Assembly (NCBI GenBank): GCA_040905865.1
Contig: JBBDQU010000036.1
Span: forward strand, 1 to 64,000
Direction of reading: 5' to 3'
Origin: Alphaproteobacteria bacterium
Lineage (GTDB): Bacteria > Pseudomonadota > Alphaproteobacteria > UBA8366 > GCA-2717185
DNA length: 64,000 bases
The position numbers and the translations under genes are program-made. The notes under the pieces are model-generated. The model was not told the origin of the DNA and did no database searches. It saw only the letters and a list, made by a program, of their open reading frames with translations. Below are positions 43,480 to 52,847 of this stretch, in pieces (positions within the stretch are counted from its first letter, which is position 1; the number at the start of each line of letters is the position of its first letter).

Positions 43480-44958
43480 ATGGACGACATGCTCCTCGGC
43501 CTTTCGCTACTGGCCGACCCATACACCCTCATTCTCATTGTCATCGGCGTGCTGATCGGCGTCACCATCGGCGCCCTGCCCGGTCTCAGTTCCTCCATGG
43601 CCGTGGCCCTGCTGCTGCCGTTCACGATTTCGCTCGAACCGGTGCCGGCGATCGCAATGATGGCGTCGCTCTACTGTGCCGGCACCTTCGGCGGATCGAT
43701 CACCGCGATCCTGATAAACACGCCGGGCGCGCCCCCCGCGGCCGCAACCGCAATTGACGGTTATCCCATGGCGCAGCGCGGCGAAGCCGGCCGGGCCTTG
43801 GGCATGGCCGCTGTCAGCAGCGTGATCGGCGGCATATTCAGCCTCATTGTGTTTCTCTTCACGGCGCCATTGCTGGCCGCGATCGCACTCGAATTCCGTC
43901 CGCAGGAATACTTCGCGCTGGCGGTTTTCGGCCTGTCAATGCTGGCCACTATTTCCGGGAAATCGTCGATTCGCAACCTTATCGCGGGAGCCGTCGGCGT
44001 GCTGATCAGCACCGTCGGCATCCATCTGACAACGGGCGTCGAGCGATTCACCTTCGGCATACCGCATCTGACCGAAGGGATCGGCTTCCTGCCGGTGCTG
44101 ATCGGGTTGTTCGCCATGGGTGAGATGCTCAACCAGAGCCAGGCCCTCGATGTCGTGTATAAGCGCGTGACCTCCGTTGCGATCAAACTGCCGTCCATTG
44201 CCGATTACATAAAGGTCAAGGGGGCGATCATAAGGTCCTGTTTCATTGGCACATTTATCGGCATCCTTCCGGCGGAAGGAACCACCGTGGCCGCGATCAT
44301 GGGCTATAACGAAGCCAAACGGTGGTCCAAGCACAAGGAGGAATTCGGCAAGGGCGCGCTGGAAGGTATCGCCGGGCCGGAAACCGCCAACAACGCGGCG
44401 ACCGGCGGCGCCATGGTCCCCACACTCGCGCTTGGAATTCCCGGCAGCGCGACGACAGCCATCATCCTCGCGGCACTGATCATGCACGGCTTTCGGCCGG
44501 GACCGAATCTCGTGCGGGAAACCCCGGAATTCGTCTACGCAATTTTCGGCTCGATGCTGATTGCCAATTTCGTCTTTCTGATCGTCGGGTTGGGTGGCGC
44601 GAAGCTGTTTTCCCGCGTCACACTGATCCCGAGGACAATTCTATGGCCGGCGGTGTTTGTGTTTTCGATGATCGGCTCCTATGCCTATGGACAATCGGTA
44701 TTCGATGTCTGGGTCATGCTGGGTTCCGGATTGATCGGCTTTCTGATGCTGCGCCACGGCTTCGGCCCGGCGCCGCTGGTGATGGGGCTGATTCTCGGCC
44801 AACTCGTCGAGGAAAACCTGTCACAGGCAATGATCATCCTCGACAATAACCCGCTCCGGATGCTGGAAAGCCCGATCGTTGTCGGTTTCCTCATCCTGAC
44901 CCTAATCAGCCTGTTCTGGACGCCTATTTTAAGTCTGGTCACGCGCCTCAGGAACTGA
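43480..44958 (+). CDS. Tripartite tricarboxylate transporter large permease TctA-like
   Basis: A 492-aa membrane permease with about 12 helices. The family motifs are clear: GALPGLSSSMAVALLLPFT near residue 33, ILINTPGAPPAAATAIDGYPMAQRGEAGRALG near 76, and a repeat-type element GIPGSATTAIILAALIMHGFRPGP near 322. The 3' end overlaps the convergent LLM gene by 30 bp. Function depends on whether tctC is intact, since the receptor gives specificity. Confidence 0.92.
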   Translation: MDDMLLGLSLLADPYTLILIVIGVLIGVTIGALPGLSSSMAVALLLPFTISLEPVPAIAMMASLYCAGTFGGSITAILINTPGAPPAAATAIDGYPMAQRGEAGRALGMAAVSSVIGGIFSLIVFLFTAPLLAAIALEFRPQEYFALAVFGLSMLATISGKSSIRNLIAGAVGVLISTVGIHLTTGVERFTFGIPHLTEGIGFLPVLIGLFAMGEMLNQSQALDVVYKRVTSVAIKLPSIADYIKVKGAIIRSCFIGTFIGILPAEGTTVAAIMGYNEAKRWSKHKEEFGKGALEGIAGPETANNAATGGAMVPTLALGIPGSATTAIILAALIMHGFRPGPNLVRETPEFVYAIFGSMLIANFVFLIVGLGGAKLFSRVTLIPRTILWPAVFVFSMIGSYAYGQSVFDVWVMLGSGLIGFLMLRHGFGPAPLVMGLILGQLVEENLSQAMIILDNNPLRMLESPIVVGFLILTLISLFWTPILSLVTRLRN

Positions 44959-46008
44959 GTACGACCATTGCGTATCGAACCGTTCGAACCGTGATGGGAT
45001 GCGCTGGATATCCTGAATGACGTCCGGCGTCAGCCCCGGATCGGCGTCCGGCGCGTGAATGGCGTCCACAACATCGCCAAGCCCGCCGAAGCGCGTCTCG
45101 ATGGCTGTGGCGATAGTGTCATGGGTGCCGACGGCGGCGAACAGGTGAACCACGTCGTCGGAAATTTCCCGTGCCATCAGGTCCCACTGCCCGGCCCGGA
45201 CCATCGCATTCAGTTTCTGGCCCAGGTCATGCAGACCATGCATTTCGAAGACCGGCCAGTAGGCGCGGGTCGACCCGTAGAAGGCTACGCGGAAGCGGAC
45301 ATATTCGAATATCTTCGCAACGGTTTCCTCATCCGGACCCGTGACAACAAAGCCGCCGCCTGAAATCTCGAAATTTTCGCGGGATATGCCGCTTTTTACC
45401 CAGCCCTCCGCCAGCTTCGGCAACACGGCATCCTCGACATATTTGCGGGTGCAGAACGGGTGCAACTGCACCCCGTCGCAATGCGAACCCGCCAGACGCA
45501 GCATTGCCGGCCCGACGGCGGCGACCGTGACCGGCGTCATCGGTAAATTGGTAACCTCGGGCACGAAATGCGGCGTCATCAGGGTGAACCGGTAATGGTC
45601 GCCGGTATAATCGGCCGGGGCCCCCTTCTCCCAGCAACGCCAGATCGCGCGCAGTACCTCGATATACTCACGCATGCGCGGAGCGGGCGGCGTCCATGGA
45701 ACGCTGAACCGGCGTTCGTTGTGCCCCTTGACCTGGGTTCCGAGGCCCAGCTTGAAACGCCCGCCGGAGGCCAGTTGCAGGTCATGCGACATCCCGGCCA
45801 CCGCCATCGGCGTGCGGGCAAAGGCAATGGCGATGCCGGTCATCAGTTCGACCCGTTCGGTCACCGTCGCCGCCACGGCAAGCGACAGGAAGGGATTGTT
45901 GGAATTTTCCATCATGCGGATCGAATCGAACCCGGATGATTCCACATGTCGCGCCGCGTCCGGCACCAGTTTCAGGTTGTTCTTGGGCACCGTTGTGGCA
46001 ACGCGCAT
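44929..46008 (-). CDS. LLM class oxidoreductase, F420-dependent-type subfamily
   Basis: A 359-aa bacterial-luciferase-like TIM-barrel protein. Residues 1-110 carry the barrel start (SGFDSIRMMENSNNPFLSLAVAATVTERVELMTGIAIAFARTP) and LASGGRFKLGLGTQVKGHNERRF near 80, typical of the actinobacterial F420-dependent set. FMN versus F420 cannot be read from sequence alone, but the F420 synthesis operon lies 2.8 kb away, so F420H2 is a plausible cofactor. It overlaps tctA by 30 bp convergently and is divergent from the two paralogous LLM genes. Confidence 0.85.
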   Translation of the reverse strand: MRVATTVPKNNLKLVPDAARHVESSGFDSIRMMENSNNPFLSLAVAATVTERVELMTGIAIAFARTPMAVAGMSHDLQLASGGRFKLGLGTQVKGHNERRFSVPWTPPAPRMREYIEVLRAIWRCWEKGAPADYTGDHYRFTLMTPHFVPEVTNLPMTPVTVAAVGPAMLRLAGSHCDGVQLHPFCTRKYVEDAVLPKLAEGWVKSGISRENFEISGGGFVVTGPDEETVAKIFEYVRFRVAFYGSTRAYWPVFEMHGLHDLGQKLNAMVRAGQWDLMAREISDDVVHLFAAVGTHDTIATAIETRFGGLGDVVDAIHAPDADPGLTPDVIQDIQRIPSRFERFDTQWSYSVPEARDQT

Positions 46009-46119
46009 GGGATATTCCTTTCCGCGACAAATCTTGCAAACGCGGTGCGCCGCATGTGACAGCGGCGCATCCGCGGGCTAACTTACCGGCAAATATCCAT
46101 AAAGAGGAGAGCACACGTA

Positions 46120-47145
46120 ATGACGGCAATTCAGTTCGGTCTCATGCTGCGCGGCCAGTTCCCGCAGGAGGACGACATGACGCAGCGATTCAATGAACTG
46201 ATGCAACAGGCCAAACTCGCCGACAGGCTGGGCTTTTCCTGCGTCACGAAAGGGTCGCATTACGCCGGTTATCCTCTGCAGGACGTACAGCAGATTCCGT
46301 TCCTGGCCGCACTGGCGCGCGAGGCGCCGAATGTACGCCTGAACGCCGGCATAGTGTTGCTGTCCCTGCACAAGCCGCTGGATATCGCCGAACAGCTTGC
46401 CTCCATCGACGTTATTTCCGGCGGCCGGCTGATTTTCGGTATTGCGCTCGGCTACCGCGAGGTCGAATTCAAGGCCTTCGGCACGACACAGAAGGAGCGG
46501 GTCCCCCGGTTCGAGGAAAACCTGATCGCGATCAAGCGGTTGTGGACGGAAAACAGCGTCAATATGAAGGGGTCGCATTTCGAACTCGAGAACGCTTCGG
46601 TTTCGCTGAAACCCGTGCAGAAGCCGAACCCGCCGATCTGGGTCGGCGCCAATGCGGATCCGGCCATACGGCGCGCCGCGAAAATCGGCGATTGCTGGTA
46701 CATGAATCCGCATAACCGGATCGACACCATTGCGCGCCAGGTCGATGTCTACAAGGCGGCGCTGGAGGAATTCAACAAGCCAATGCCGAAAGAGTTCCCG
46801 ATACGACGCGAGGTCTTCGTCGCCAGAACGCGCAAAGAGGCGTTGCGCCTGTGCGGCGAAACGCTCGCGGTGAAATACAAGGTTTATCACGAATGGGGGC
46901 AGGACAAGGCGATGCCCAAGGGGGACGACAATCTGGGGCTCGAATTCGACGAACTGGCCCGTGACCGTTTCCTGATCGGCTCGCCCGACGAAGTCACGGA
47001 CCAGGTGGTGGACCTGCACCGGCGCACCGGCGCGAACCATATTATCGCCAGCATGCAATGGCCCGGCACGCCTTTGCGCGCAACGACCGATTCGATGCAG
47101 ATGCTGGCCGAAGAAGTGTTCCCGCGCGTGGCGCAGGCCCTTTGA
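46120..47145 (+). CDS. LLM class oxidoreductase, tandem copy 1
   Basis: A 341-aa luciferase-like monooxygenase-family protein. It has the barrel segment FGLMLRGQFPQEDD, the conserved EQLASIDVISGGRLIFGIALGYREVEF block near residue 90-115, and RVPRFEENLIAIKRLWTE near 127. It is closely similar to the next gene over the whole length (clearly above half identical by eye), so these are tandem paralogues. Enzymes of this type use reduced FMN or F420 to reduce or oxygenate organic substrates. ATG 46120 is preceded by an AGAGGAG ribosome site. Confidence 0.85.
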   Translation: MTAIQFGLMLRGQFPQEDDMTQRFNELMQQAKLADRLGFSCVTKGSHYAGYPLQDVQQIPFLAALAREAPNVRLNAGIVLLSLHKPLDIAEQLASIDVISGGRLIFGIALGYREVEFKAFGTTQKERVPRFEENLIAIKRLWTENSVNMKGSHFELENASVSLKPVQKPNPPIWVGANADPAIRRAAKIGDCWYMNPHNRIDTIARQVDVYKAALEEFNKPMPKEFPIRREVFVARTRKEALRLCGETLAVKYKVYHEWGQDKAMPKGDDNLGLEFDELARDRFLIGSPDEVTDQVVDLHRRTGANHIIASMQWPGTPLRATTDSMQMLAEEVFPRVAQAL

Positions 47146-47178
47146 AACAGTCGAACGTGAAGTCGAGAGGAAAACGAG

Positions 47179-48207
47179 ATGACCAGGACAATGCGGTACG
47201 GCATCGGCATGCGCACGCAATACGCGGCCGGCTTCGACATGCAGCAGGGGTTCCAGGAACATGTTGAGCAGGCGCGGCTAGCCGAAAAACTCGGTTTCGA
47301 TTCGCTGATGAAAAACTCGCATTTCGCGGGTTACCCGTTACAGGAATTCCAGCAGTTGCCATTCCTGTCCCGGATCATGACCGAAGCTCCCAGCCTGCGT
47401 CTGCTGACGGGCATTGTCTTGTTATCGTTGCAGAAACCGCTCGATCTGGCGGAGCAGCTTGCGTCGATCGACGTCATGTCCGGCGGCAAGCTGATATTCG
47501 GCTGCGGGCTCGGCTATCGCGAGGTCGAGTTCAAGGGATTCGGCACGACGCAGAAGGACCGTGTCCCGCGATTCATCGAAAACCTGAAGGCGGTCAAACG
47601 CCTGTGGACGGAGGATCATGTGTCCATGAAGGGATCGCATTTCGAACTGGTCGATGCAACCCTTTCGATGAAGCCGTTGCAGAAGCCGACGCCGGCCATC
47701 TGGATGGGCGCCAATGCCGATGTCGCCATAGAACGCGCCGCGGAACTGGCGGATGTGTGGTTCATGAATCCCCATCAGCGTATGGAAACCATCCAGCGCC
47801 AGACGGAGGTCTACAAACGGGCGCTGGACAGGCTCAACAAGCCGTTTCCGGACGAAGTGCCGATTGCGCGAGAGATATTTGTGGCCAATTCCCGCGAAGA
47901 GGCCATCAGCACCGCCAAGCCGTTTCTGGAAGAAAAATACAAAATCTATCACCAGTGGGGGCAGGACAAGGTCATGCCCAAAGGCGACGATAATCTGGCG
48001 CTGGACTACGACGAGCTTCTGGAAGACCGTTTCATGCTGGGTTCGCCGGAGGAAATCGCCGAGCAGATCATCGCGCAGAACCGGATGTGCGGGATCAATC
48101 ATCTGGTACTGCAATTCCACTGGGTCGGGATTCCGCACAGCCTGGTGATGGAATCCATGACCCGCTTTGCGGAGGAGGTCCGGCCACTGGTGGAACAGGG
48201 TTTGTGA
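47179..48207 (+). CDS. LLM class oxidoreductase, tandem copy 2
   Basis: A 342-aa paralogue of the preceding gene, 33 bp downstream. Shared blocks include GIVLLSLQKPLDLAEQLASIDV, GYREVEFKGFGTTQKDRVPRF and WGQDKVMPKGDDNLALDYDEL. The region from residue 14 to 30 and the C-terminal 30 residues differ most, where substrate or cofactor contacts usually lie. The pair may form a heterodimer or act on related substrates (inference). A secreted protein gene starts 3 bp after its stop. Confidence 0.85.
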   Translation: MTRTMRYGIGMRTQYAAGFDMQQGFQEHVEQARLAEKLGFDSLMKNSHFAGYPLQEFQQLPFLSRIMTEAPSLRLLTGIVLLSLQKPLDLAEQLASIDVMSGGKLIFGCGLGYREVEFKGFGTTQKDRVPRFIENLKAVKRLWTEDHVSMKGSHFELVDATLSMKPLQKPTPAIWMGANADVAIERAAELADVWFMNPHQRMETIQRQTEVYKRALDRLNKPFPDEVPIAREIFVANSREEAISTAKPFLEEKYKIYHQWGQDKVMPKGDDNLALDYDELLEDRFMLGSPEEIAEQIIAQNRMCGINHLVLQFHWVGIPHSLVMESMTRFAEEVRPLVEQGL

Positions 48208-48210
48208 TTG

Positions 48211-48786
48211 ATGCGATACGGTTACGGGCTGATCTGCCTTGCCGGCTTTGTGGCGTTTTCGGGCATCGTGACGTCCGGAACGTTACGGGCCGGTGAAAAA
48301 TTCGACGTTCCCATTCCGAATGACTTTATGCAGTCGGTCAGCCGCGACGGGAACAACCATGCGATAGGCCATTTCATTCCGAAAAGCGAAACGGAGGAGA
48401 ACTGGACGCGCAAGATCATCGTCCAGATATTCAAGGGATTGACGATGGATGCAGCCAGTTACATGGCGCAGATGCAGGATCGGAAAATCGGCGGCTGTTC
48501 CCAGTACGATGCCCGGGACCTTGTCACCGATACCCATAACGGTTATCCGTCCGCGCGGATTACGCTGGCCTGCAGCTATAATGTGGAAAACGACAAGGGA
48601 TCCGTGGCCATGGTCCGGGTCTATTCCGGCGACGAGAATTTCTACTATGTTCAGCGGGCCTGGCGCGGGGCGCCATTCGATCTCAGGGCATTACCGGTAT
48701 CGGAAGCGTTACAGAAGGAATGGACCGCGTTTCTTGACTCGGTAAAGCTCTGCAACACGGATAGCGCCGCACATCCCTGCCAGTAG
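48211..48786 (+). CDS. Putative exported protein of unknown function
   Basis: A 191-aa protein with a signal peptide (residues 1-27, YGLICLAGFVAFSGIVTSGTLRA), then a mature domain with two separated Cys pairs (C97, C121 region and Cys near the C-terminus) that could form disulfides. No family was recognised. It starts 3 bp after the second LLM gene, sharing its operon, and ends 20 bp from the convergent fbiC 3' end. A TTG just before the ATG is a less likely start. Confidence 0.6.
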   Translation: MRYGYGLICLAGFVAFSGIVTSGTLRAGEKFDVPIPNDFMQSVSRDGNNHAIGHFIPKSETEENWTRKIIVQIFKGLTMDAASYMAQMQDRKIGGCSQYDARDLVTDTHNGYPSARITLACSYNVENDKGSVAMVRVYSGDENFYYVQRAWRGAPFDLRALPVSEALQKEWTAFLDSVKLCNTDSAAHPCQ

Positions 48787-48806
48787 AAATTTTTTGAAAA
48801 TCCGGG

Positions 48807-51215
48807 CTATTCCGCCGCGCCAACGAGTCCCGGCCGGTGCAGCATAGGCTTGACGTCCCGTTCATAACGGCGGGCCGGCGTATTGACCACATCGCCCAGC
48901 GGCGCGGCGCCGAATGAGGTCCGGACCTGGTCTTCCGGCGGTACGCCATAGAACGTCGTCCGCTGCACCGGTACACGGCCGATTTCGTGGATCATTGCCT
49001 CCATCTTTTCCGGCGGCATTTCCTGGCCGTGGGATGCGCCGGCCGCACGGGTGATCGTCTCGTTCATCAGCGTGCCGCCCAGGTCGTTCGCCCCGGCATT
49101 CAGACAGGCCTTCACGCCTTCCGGCCCCATTTTTACCCAGGATGTCTGGATATTGGCGATATGCGGGTGCAGCGCCAGCCGCGCCACCGCATGCATCAAT
49201 ACGGCCTCCCGGAAAGTCGGCCCGCGGCGTGCGTTGCCTTTCAGGTAAATCGGCGCTTCCTCGGCGACAAAGGGCAGCGGCACGAATTCCGTGAAGCCGC
49301 CTGTTTTCTTCTGCAGGCTCCGCAACCGCAACAGATGACGCGCCCCGTGAACCGGCCGTTCGACATGCCCGTACATGATGGTCGAGGTTGTGCGGAGGCC
49401 GGCATTATGCGCGGCCTCCATTACCTCGAGCCATTGCGCCGTATTGACCTTGTCCGGGCACAGGATGGCGCGGACTTCATCGTCCAGAACCTCGGCCGCG
49501 GTGCCCGGCAGGGATCCAAGGCCCGCATCGCGTAACCGGGCAAGGAAATCGGCCGTTTCGATCCCCAGCGTCTTCGCGCCCTGCCAGACTTCCAGTGGCG
49601 AAAAGGCATGCACATGCATTCCCGGCACGGCGGCTTTCACCGCGCGGCAGATCTCCAGATAGGTCTCGCCGGTATATTCCGGGTGAATGCCGCCCTGCAT
49701 GCAGACTTCCGTCGCGCCCCGCTCCCAGGCTTCGACGACCCGGCGAACGATCTCGTTCATATCCAGGTCGTAGGGCTGCCCGCGCAGGTTCTCGCTCATC
49801 TTGCCTTTGGAAAAGGCGCAGAACTGGCATTTGAAATAACAGACATTGGTGTAGTTGATGTTTCGCGTCACGACATAGCTGACGGTATCGCCGTTCATCG
49901 CACGGCGCAGGTCATCGGCCGCTTCGCAGACCGCCGCGACCTCGCCGCCGCGCGCGCGGAACAGCCGCGTGATATCGGACTCGGAAAGGTCAGCGCCGTC
50001 CCTCGCCCTGGCAATGATATCGGCGAAGGCCGGACTGACCGCTGCCAGCGAACCGGCCCACAACGGCGGCGGTGCGGAAGGCGTGCCCGTCATCCACCCG
50101 TCGGTACGGGGCAGGCCGTCGCCATCGACGAGGCGAAGCACGGGCGTTCGGAACGTCCGGTCGAGCCATTTCGCGCCGTTCAGGGCATAATCCGGATAGA
50201 TCGCCAGGCGTTCGACGAGTGTCCTGCCGGCGGCGGCCGTCTGTCGCGCCAGTTCGTCCAGATGCGGCCACGGGGCTTCCGGGTTGACATGATCCGGTGT
50301 CACCGGGGATACGCCGCCCCAATCGTTCAGCCCGGCGGCAACCAGCCGGTCCAGCATGCCGGGGCTGAGATTTGGCGGCGCCTGGATTGTCACCTCCGGC
50401 GCGAAGAGAAGTCGCGCCATGGCAATGGTCCAGAGCAGTTCCCCGTTTGACGGTTCGGGCGCATCCGCCATCCTGGTACCCGCCTTCGCCCGGAAATTCT
50501 GGACGATGACTTCCTGGATATGGCCGAATTCGTCATGCAGGTCCCGCAGCGCCAGAAGCGATTCAACCCGCTCGGCACGCGTTTCGCCAATCCCGATCAG
50601 GATGCCGGTGGTAAACGGCACATTCAGTTGCCCGGCAATCCGAATGGTATCCAAACGGGTTGCGGGATCCTTGTCGGGGGAACCATAATGCGGACCGCCC
50701 TTCTCCAGCAGCCGTGGCGAGATGGATTCAAGCATCAACCCCTGGCTGACGGATACGCCCCGCAGCATCGCCATGTCTTCGGCGCCCATGACGCCGGCGT
50801 TCACATGGGGGAGGATGCCGGTCTCGCGAAACACGAGTTCGCAGACCTCGGCCAGATAGGACAGCGTCGTTTCATGGCCGAGCGACGCCAACTCGTCACG
50901 GGCCACGCGGTAACGCAGTTCCGGCTTGTCTCCCAGCGTGAACAGGGCTTCCTTGCAGCCGGCGGCGGCGCCCGCGCGCGCCACGTTGAGGATTTCCTCG
51001 TGCGTCATATAGGCCCGCTGCCCGCGGCGCGGCGGGTGCGCGAATGTGCAATAGTGGCAGACATCGCGACACAGCTGCGTCAGTGGAATGAAAACCTTGC
51101 GTGAATAACTGACCGTGCCCGCATATGTGGCATCGCGCATGGCCGCCGCCTGCGCCATTAGCGCGCCGGGGTCGCTATCCCGCGCCAGCGCCAGTGCGGT
51201 ATTCCTGTCAATCAT
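48807..51215 (-). CDS. fbiC: 7,8-didemethyl-8-hydroxy-5-deazariboflavin (FO) synthase FbiC (CofG-CofH fusion)
   Basis: An 802-aa fusion of the two radical SAM halves of FO synthase. The CofG half has CRDVCHYC at residues 49-56; the CofH half has CYFKCQFC near residue 460. Both are CxxxCxxC clusters. The enzyme makes the deazaflavin chromophore FO from tyrosine and the riboflavin precursor 5-amino-6-ribitylaminouracil. Length and order match FbiC of Mycobacterium. The start at 51215 overlaps the cofC stop (ATGA); the extra 83 residues upstream are an artefact of high GC. Last gene of the F420 operon. Confidence 0.96.
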   Translation of the reverse strand: MIDRNTALALARDSDPGALMAQAAAMRDATYAGTVSYSRKVFIPLTQLCRDVCHYCTFAHPPRRGQRAYMTHEEILNVARAGAAAGCKEALFTLGDKPELRYRVARDELASLGHETTLSYLAEVCELVFRETGILPHVNAGVMGAEDMAMLRGVSVSQGLMLESISPRLLEKGGPHYGSPDKDPATRLDTIRIAGQLNVPFTTGILIGIGETRAERVESLLALRDLHDEFGHIQEVIVQNFRAKAGTRMADAPEPSNGELLWTIAMARLLFAPEVTIQAPPNLSPGMLDRLVAAGLNDWGGVSPVTPDHVNPEAPWPHLDELARQTAAAGRTLVERLAIYPDYALNGAKWLDRTFRTPVLRLVDGDGLPRTDGWMTGTPSAPPPLWAGSLAAVSPAFADIIARARDGADLSESDITRLFRARGGEVAAVCEAADDLRRAMNGDTVSYVVTRNINYTNVCYFKCQFCAFSKGKMSENLRGQPYDLDMNEIVRRVVEAWERGATEVCMQGGIHPEYTGETYLEICRAVKAAVPGMHVHAFSPLEVWQGAKTLGIETADFLARLRDAGLGSLPGTAAEVLDDEVRAILCPDKVNTAQWLEVMEAAHNAGLRTTSTIMYGHVERPVHGARHLLRLRSLQKKTGGFTEFVPLPFVAEEAPIYLKGNARRGPTFREAVLMHAVARLALHPHIANIQTSWVKMGPEGVKACLNAGANDLGGTLMNETITRAAGASHGQEMPPEKMEAMIHEIGRVPVQRTTFYGVPPEDQVRTSFGAAPLGDVVNTPARRYERDVKPMLHRPGLVGAAE

Positions 51216-51877
51216 GCCGCAGAATCCCCCGCCGCGAGGCGTTCGGCAATCCTGTTTTCCCGCAACCAGCATTGCGCGAGGGTTTCGCCGGGAGCCGCCA
51301 TCAGTTCCGCGAGGTCGTCCGGGCGGTCGATATCCAGGCCGAGGCCCGGAAGCGGCAGGATTTTTGGCACAACGCCCCTGTCCGCGGCCTCCTGTAAATG
51401 CGGCCTGAAACTGTCGTTGCCAAAGCGGAAGGGAATCAGTCCCGGCGGTGAACAGGCGATGCAATTCGAGCCGCGTTCATCCTGCGCCGGCACGATCGTC
51501 ATTGCTGGCGCCGCACCATGCGCCGCCAGAACCTGTTCCAACTCGGCCGCCGAAACCAGCGGCACATCACCGGGAACGGCGATCATGCCATCCACGCCCT
51601 TGGCCGCCAGCCATTCCGCCGCGGCCTGTACCGCCGCCGTCTGTCCCCGGTTCTCCGGTTCCTCCAGGATTTCGGCGTCATGGCGTGCCGCAATTGCTAT
51701 GGCGGACGGGTCGCGGGTGACGACCAGCACACCATCAAGCCCCGGCACGCTGACCAGCGTCGAAAGGACATCTTCAAACATCGCCGCGAACAGCGATGTC
51801 CGTTCATCCGCATTCAAAACACCGCCAAGCCGCTGCTTTGCATCCGTAAAGTTCTTGGCTGGTATGACGGCCCACAT
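51212..51877 (-). CDS. cofC: Phospholactate/phosphoenolpyruvate guanylyltransferase CofC (FbiD)
   Basis: A 221-aa nucleotidyltransferase of the CofC/FbiD family. It starts MWAVIPAKNFTDAKQRLG, has VVTRDP and VPGDVPLVSAAEL (metal site) near residue 97, and FGNDSFRPHL near 153, the substrate-binding block. It forms the GPP-like activated intermediate (LPPG, EPPG or GPPG) that CofD couples to FO. The identity of the three-carbon substrate is not readable here. ATG 51877 has a GGGGGAG site 9 bases upstream; 19 bp follow the cofD stop, and its stop overlaps fbiC. Confidence 0.93.
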   Translation of the reverse strand: MWAVIPAKNFTDAKQRLGGVLNADERTSLFAAMFEDVLSTLVSVPGLDGVLVVTRDPSAIAIAARHDAEILEEPENRGQTAAVQAAAEWLAAKGVDGMIAVPGDVPLVSAAELEQVLAAHGAAPAMTIVPAQDERGSNCIACSPPGLIPFRFGNDSFRPHLQEAADRGVVPKILPLPGLGLDIDRPDDLAELMAAPGETLAQCWLRENRIAERLAAGDSAA

Positions 51878-51896
51878 AACCTGGGGCTCCCCCTGA

Positions 51897-52847
51897 CTAG
51901 TGTAACTCCTGCGCGAAGGCGACCACATCGCGCGCCAACGATACACGATCCTGTATGGATTTCATCACCGTATTCGTGATCCGGACCTGACTTCCCAGTT
52001 CACTTATCGCGTCTGCTGACCCGGCGTCGGCGGTATCGATGATAAAGCCATCGATCAAACCGCGATAGTGTTCAGCAATCGCGAGGGCGGAAGAGGGCCG
52101 CCTCAGTTCTGCCAGCATTTTCGCCGTCGGCCCCTTGATGGCCCGTCCACCGACTATCGGCGAGACAGCGATAACAGGCGCCGGGCAATCGGTCAGCATC
52201 TCGCGCACCGTGGGGATTGCGAGGATCGGATCGATACTGATGAACGGGTTCGATGGACAGATGACCACCATCTTCAGCGCAGCGCTGGTTAGCGCAGCCT
52301 TCAACGTCGGGCCCGGCCTGGCCGAATCCGCGCCGTCGAAACGGAATCCCGTGACTGCGGGGCGGCACTGGTCGCGCACGAAGTAATGCTGGAAGGCAAG
52401 CGGCCCGTTCGGAGTCTCCACAATGGTGCGGACTGGATCGTCGCTCATCGGCGCGATACGGCATGATATAGCCAGTCGTGTCGCGATGGCGTCGGTGATC
52501 GCGCTGAGAGATTCCCCGTCGCCCAGGCGCCGCGTGCGTTCGACATGCAGCGCAAGATCGCGATCGCCAAGGCGAAACCAGGTCTCGCCCCCCAGGCTCT
52601 CCAGCGTTTCCATGAAGGACCAGCTTTCATCTTTCCGGCCCCAGCCTGTCGAAGGATTGGCCAGTCCCGACAAGGTATAGGTCACCGTATCGATGTCGGG
52701 GCAGATGCGCAGGCCGAGGTGATCGAAATCGTCGCCCGTATTGGCCACGATAAGCAGTTTGGCCGGATCCATGGCGTGGCTGAGGCCGAGAGCCAGTTTT
52801 GCGCCGCCGACGCCGCCCGAAAGCGCCAGACAGGTCGTGCTGCTCAA
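51897..52847 (-). CDS. cofD: 2-phospho-L-lactate transferase CofD (FbiA)
   Basis: A 316-aa CofD/UPF0052-family protein. Motifs in order: LSGGVGGAKLALGL at residues 9-22, NTGDDFDHLGLRICPDIDT near 36-54, ICPSNPFISIDPIL near 198 and VSPIVGGRAIKGPTAKM near 233. It transfers the phospho-three-carbon acid from the GDP-activated intermediate to FO, giving F420-0 or its dehydro form. Its start overlaps the cofE stop codon by 4 bp. Confidence 0.95.
   Translation of the reverse strand: MSSTTCLALSGGVGGAKLALGLSHAMDPAKLLIVANTGDDFDHLGLRICPDIDTVTYTLSGLANPSTGWGRKDESWSFMETLESLGGETWFRLGDRDLALHVERTRRLGDGESLSAITDAIATRLAISCRIAPMSDDPVRTIVETPNGPLAFQHYFVRDQCRPAVTGFRFDGADSARPGPTLKAALTSAALKMVVICPSNPFISIDPILAIPTVREMLTDCPAPVIAVSPIVGGRAIKGPTAKMLAELRRPSSALAIAEHYRGLIDGFIIDTADAGSADAISELGSQVRITNTVMKSIQDRVSLARDVVAFAQELH

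Noticed and set aside
51216-51464. N-terminal extension of fbiC
   Set aside because: Overlaps the whole cofC 3' end in another frame and lacks FbiC similarity; the ATGA overlap at 51212-51215 defines the start.
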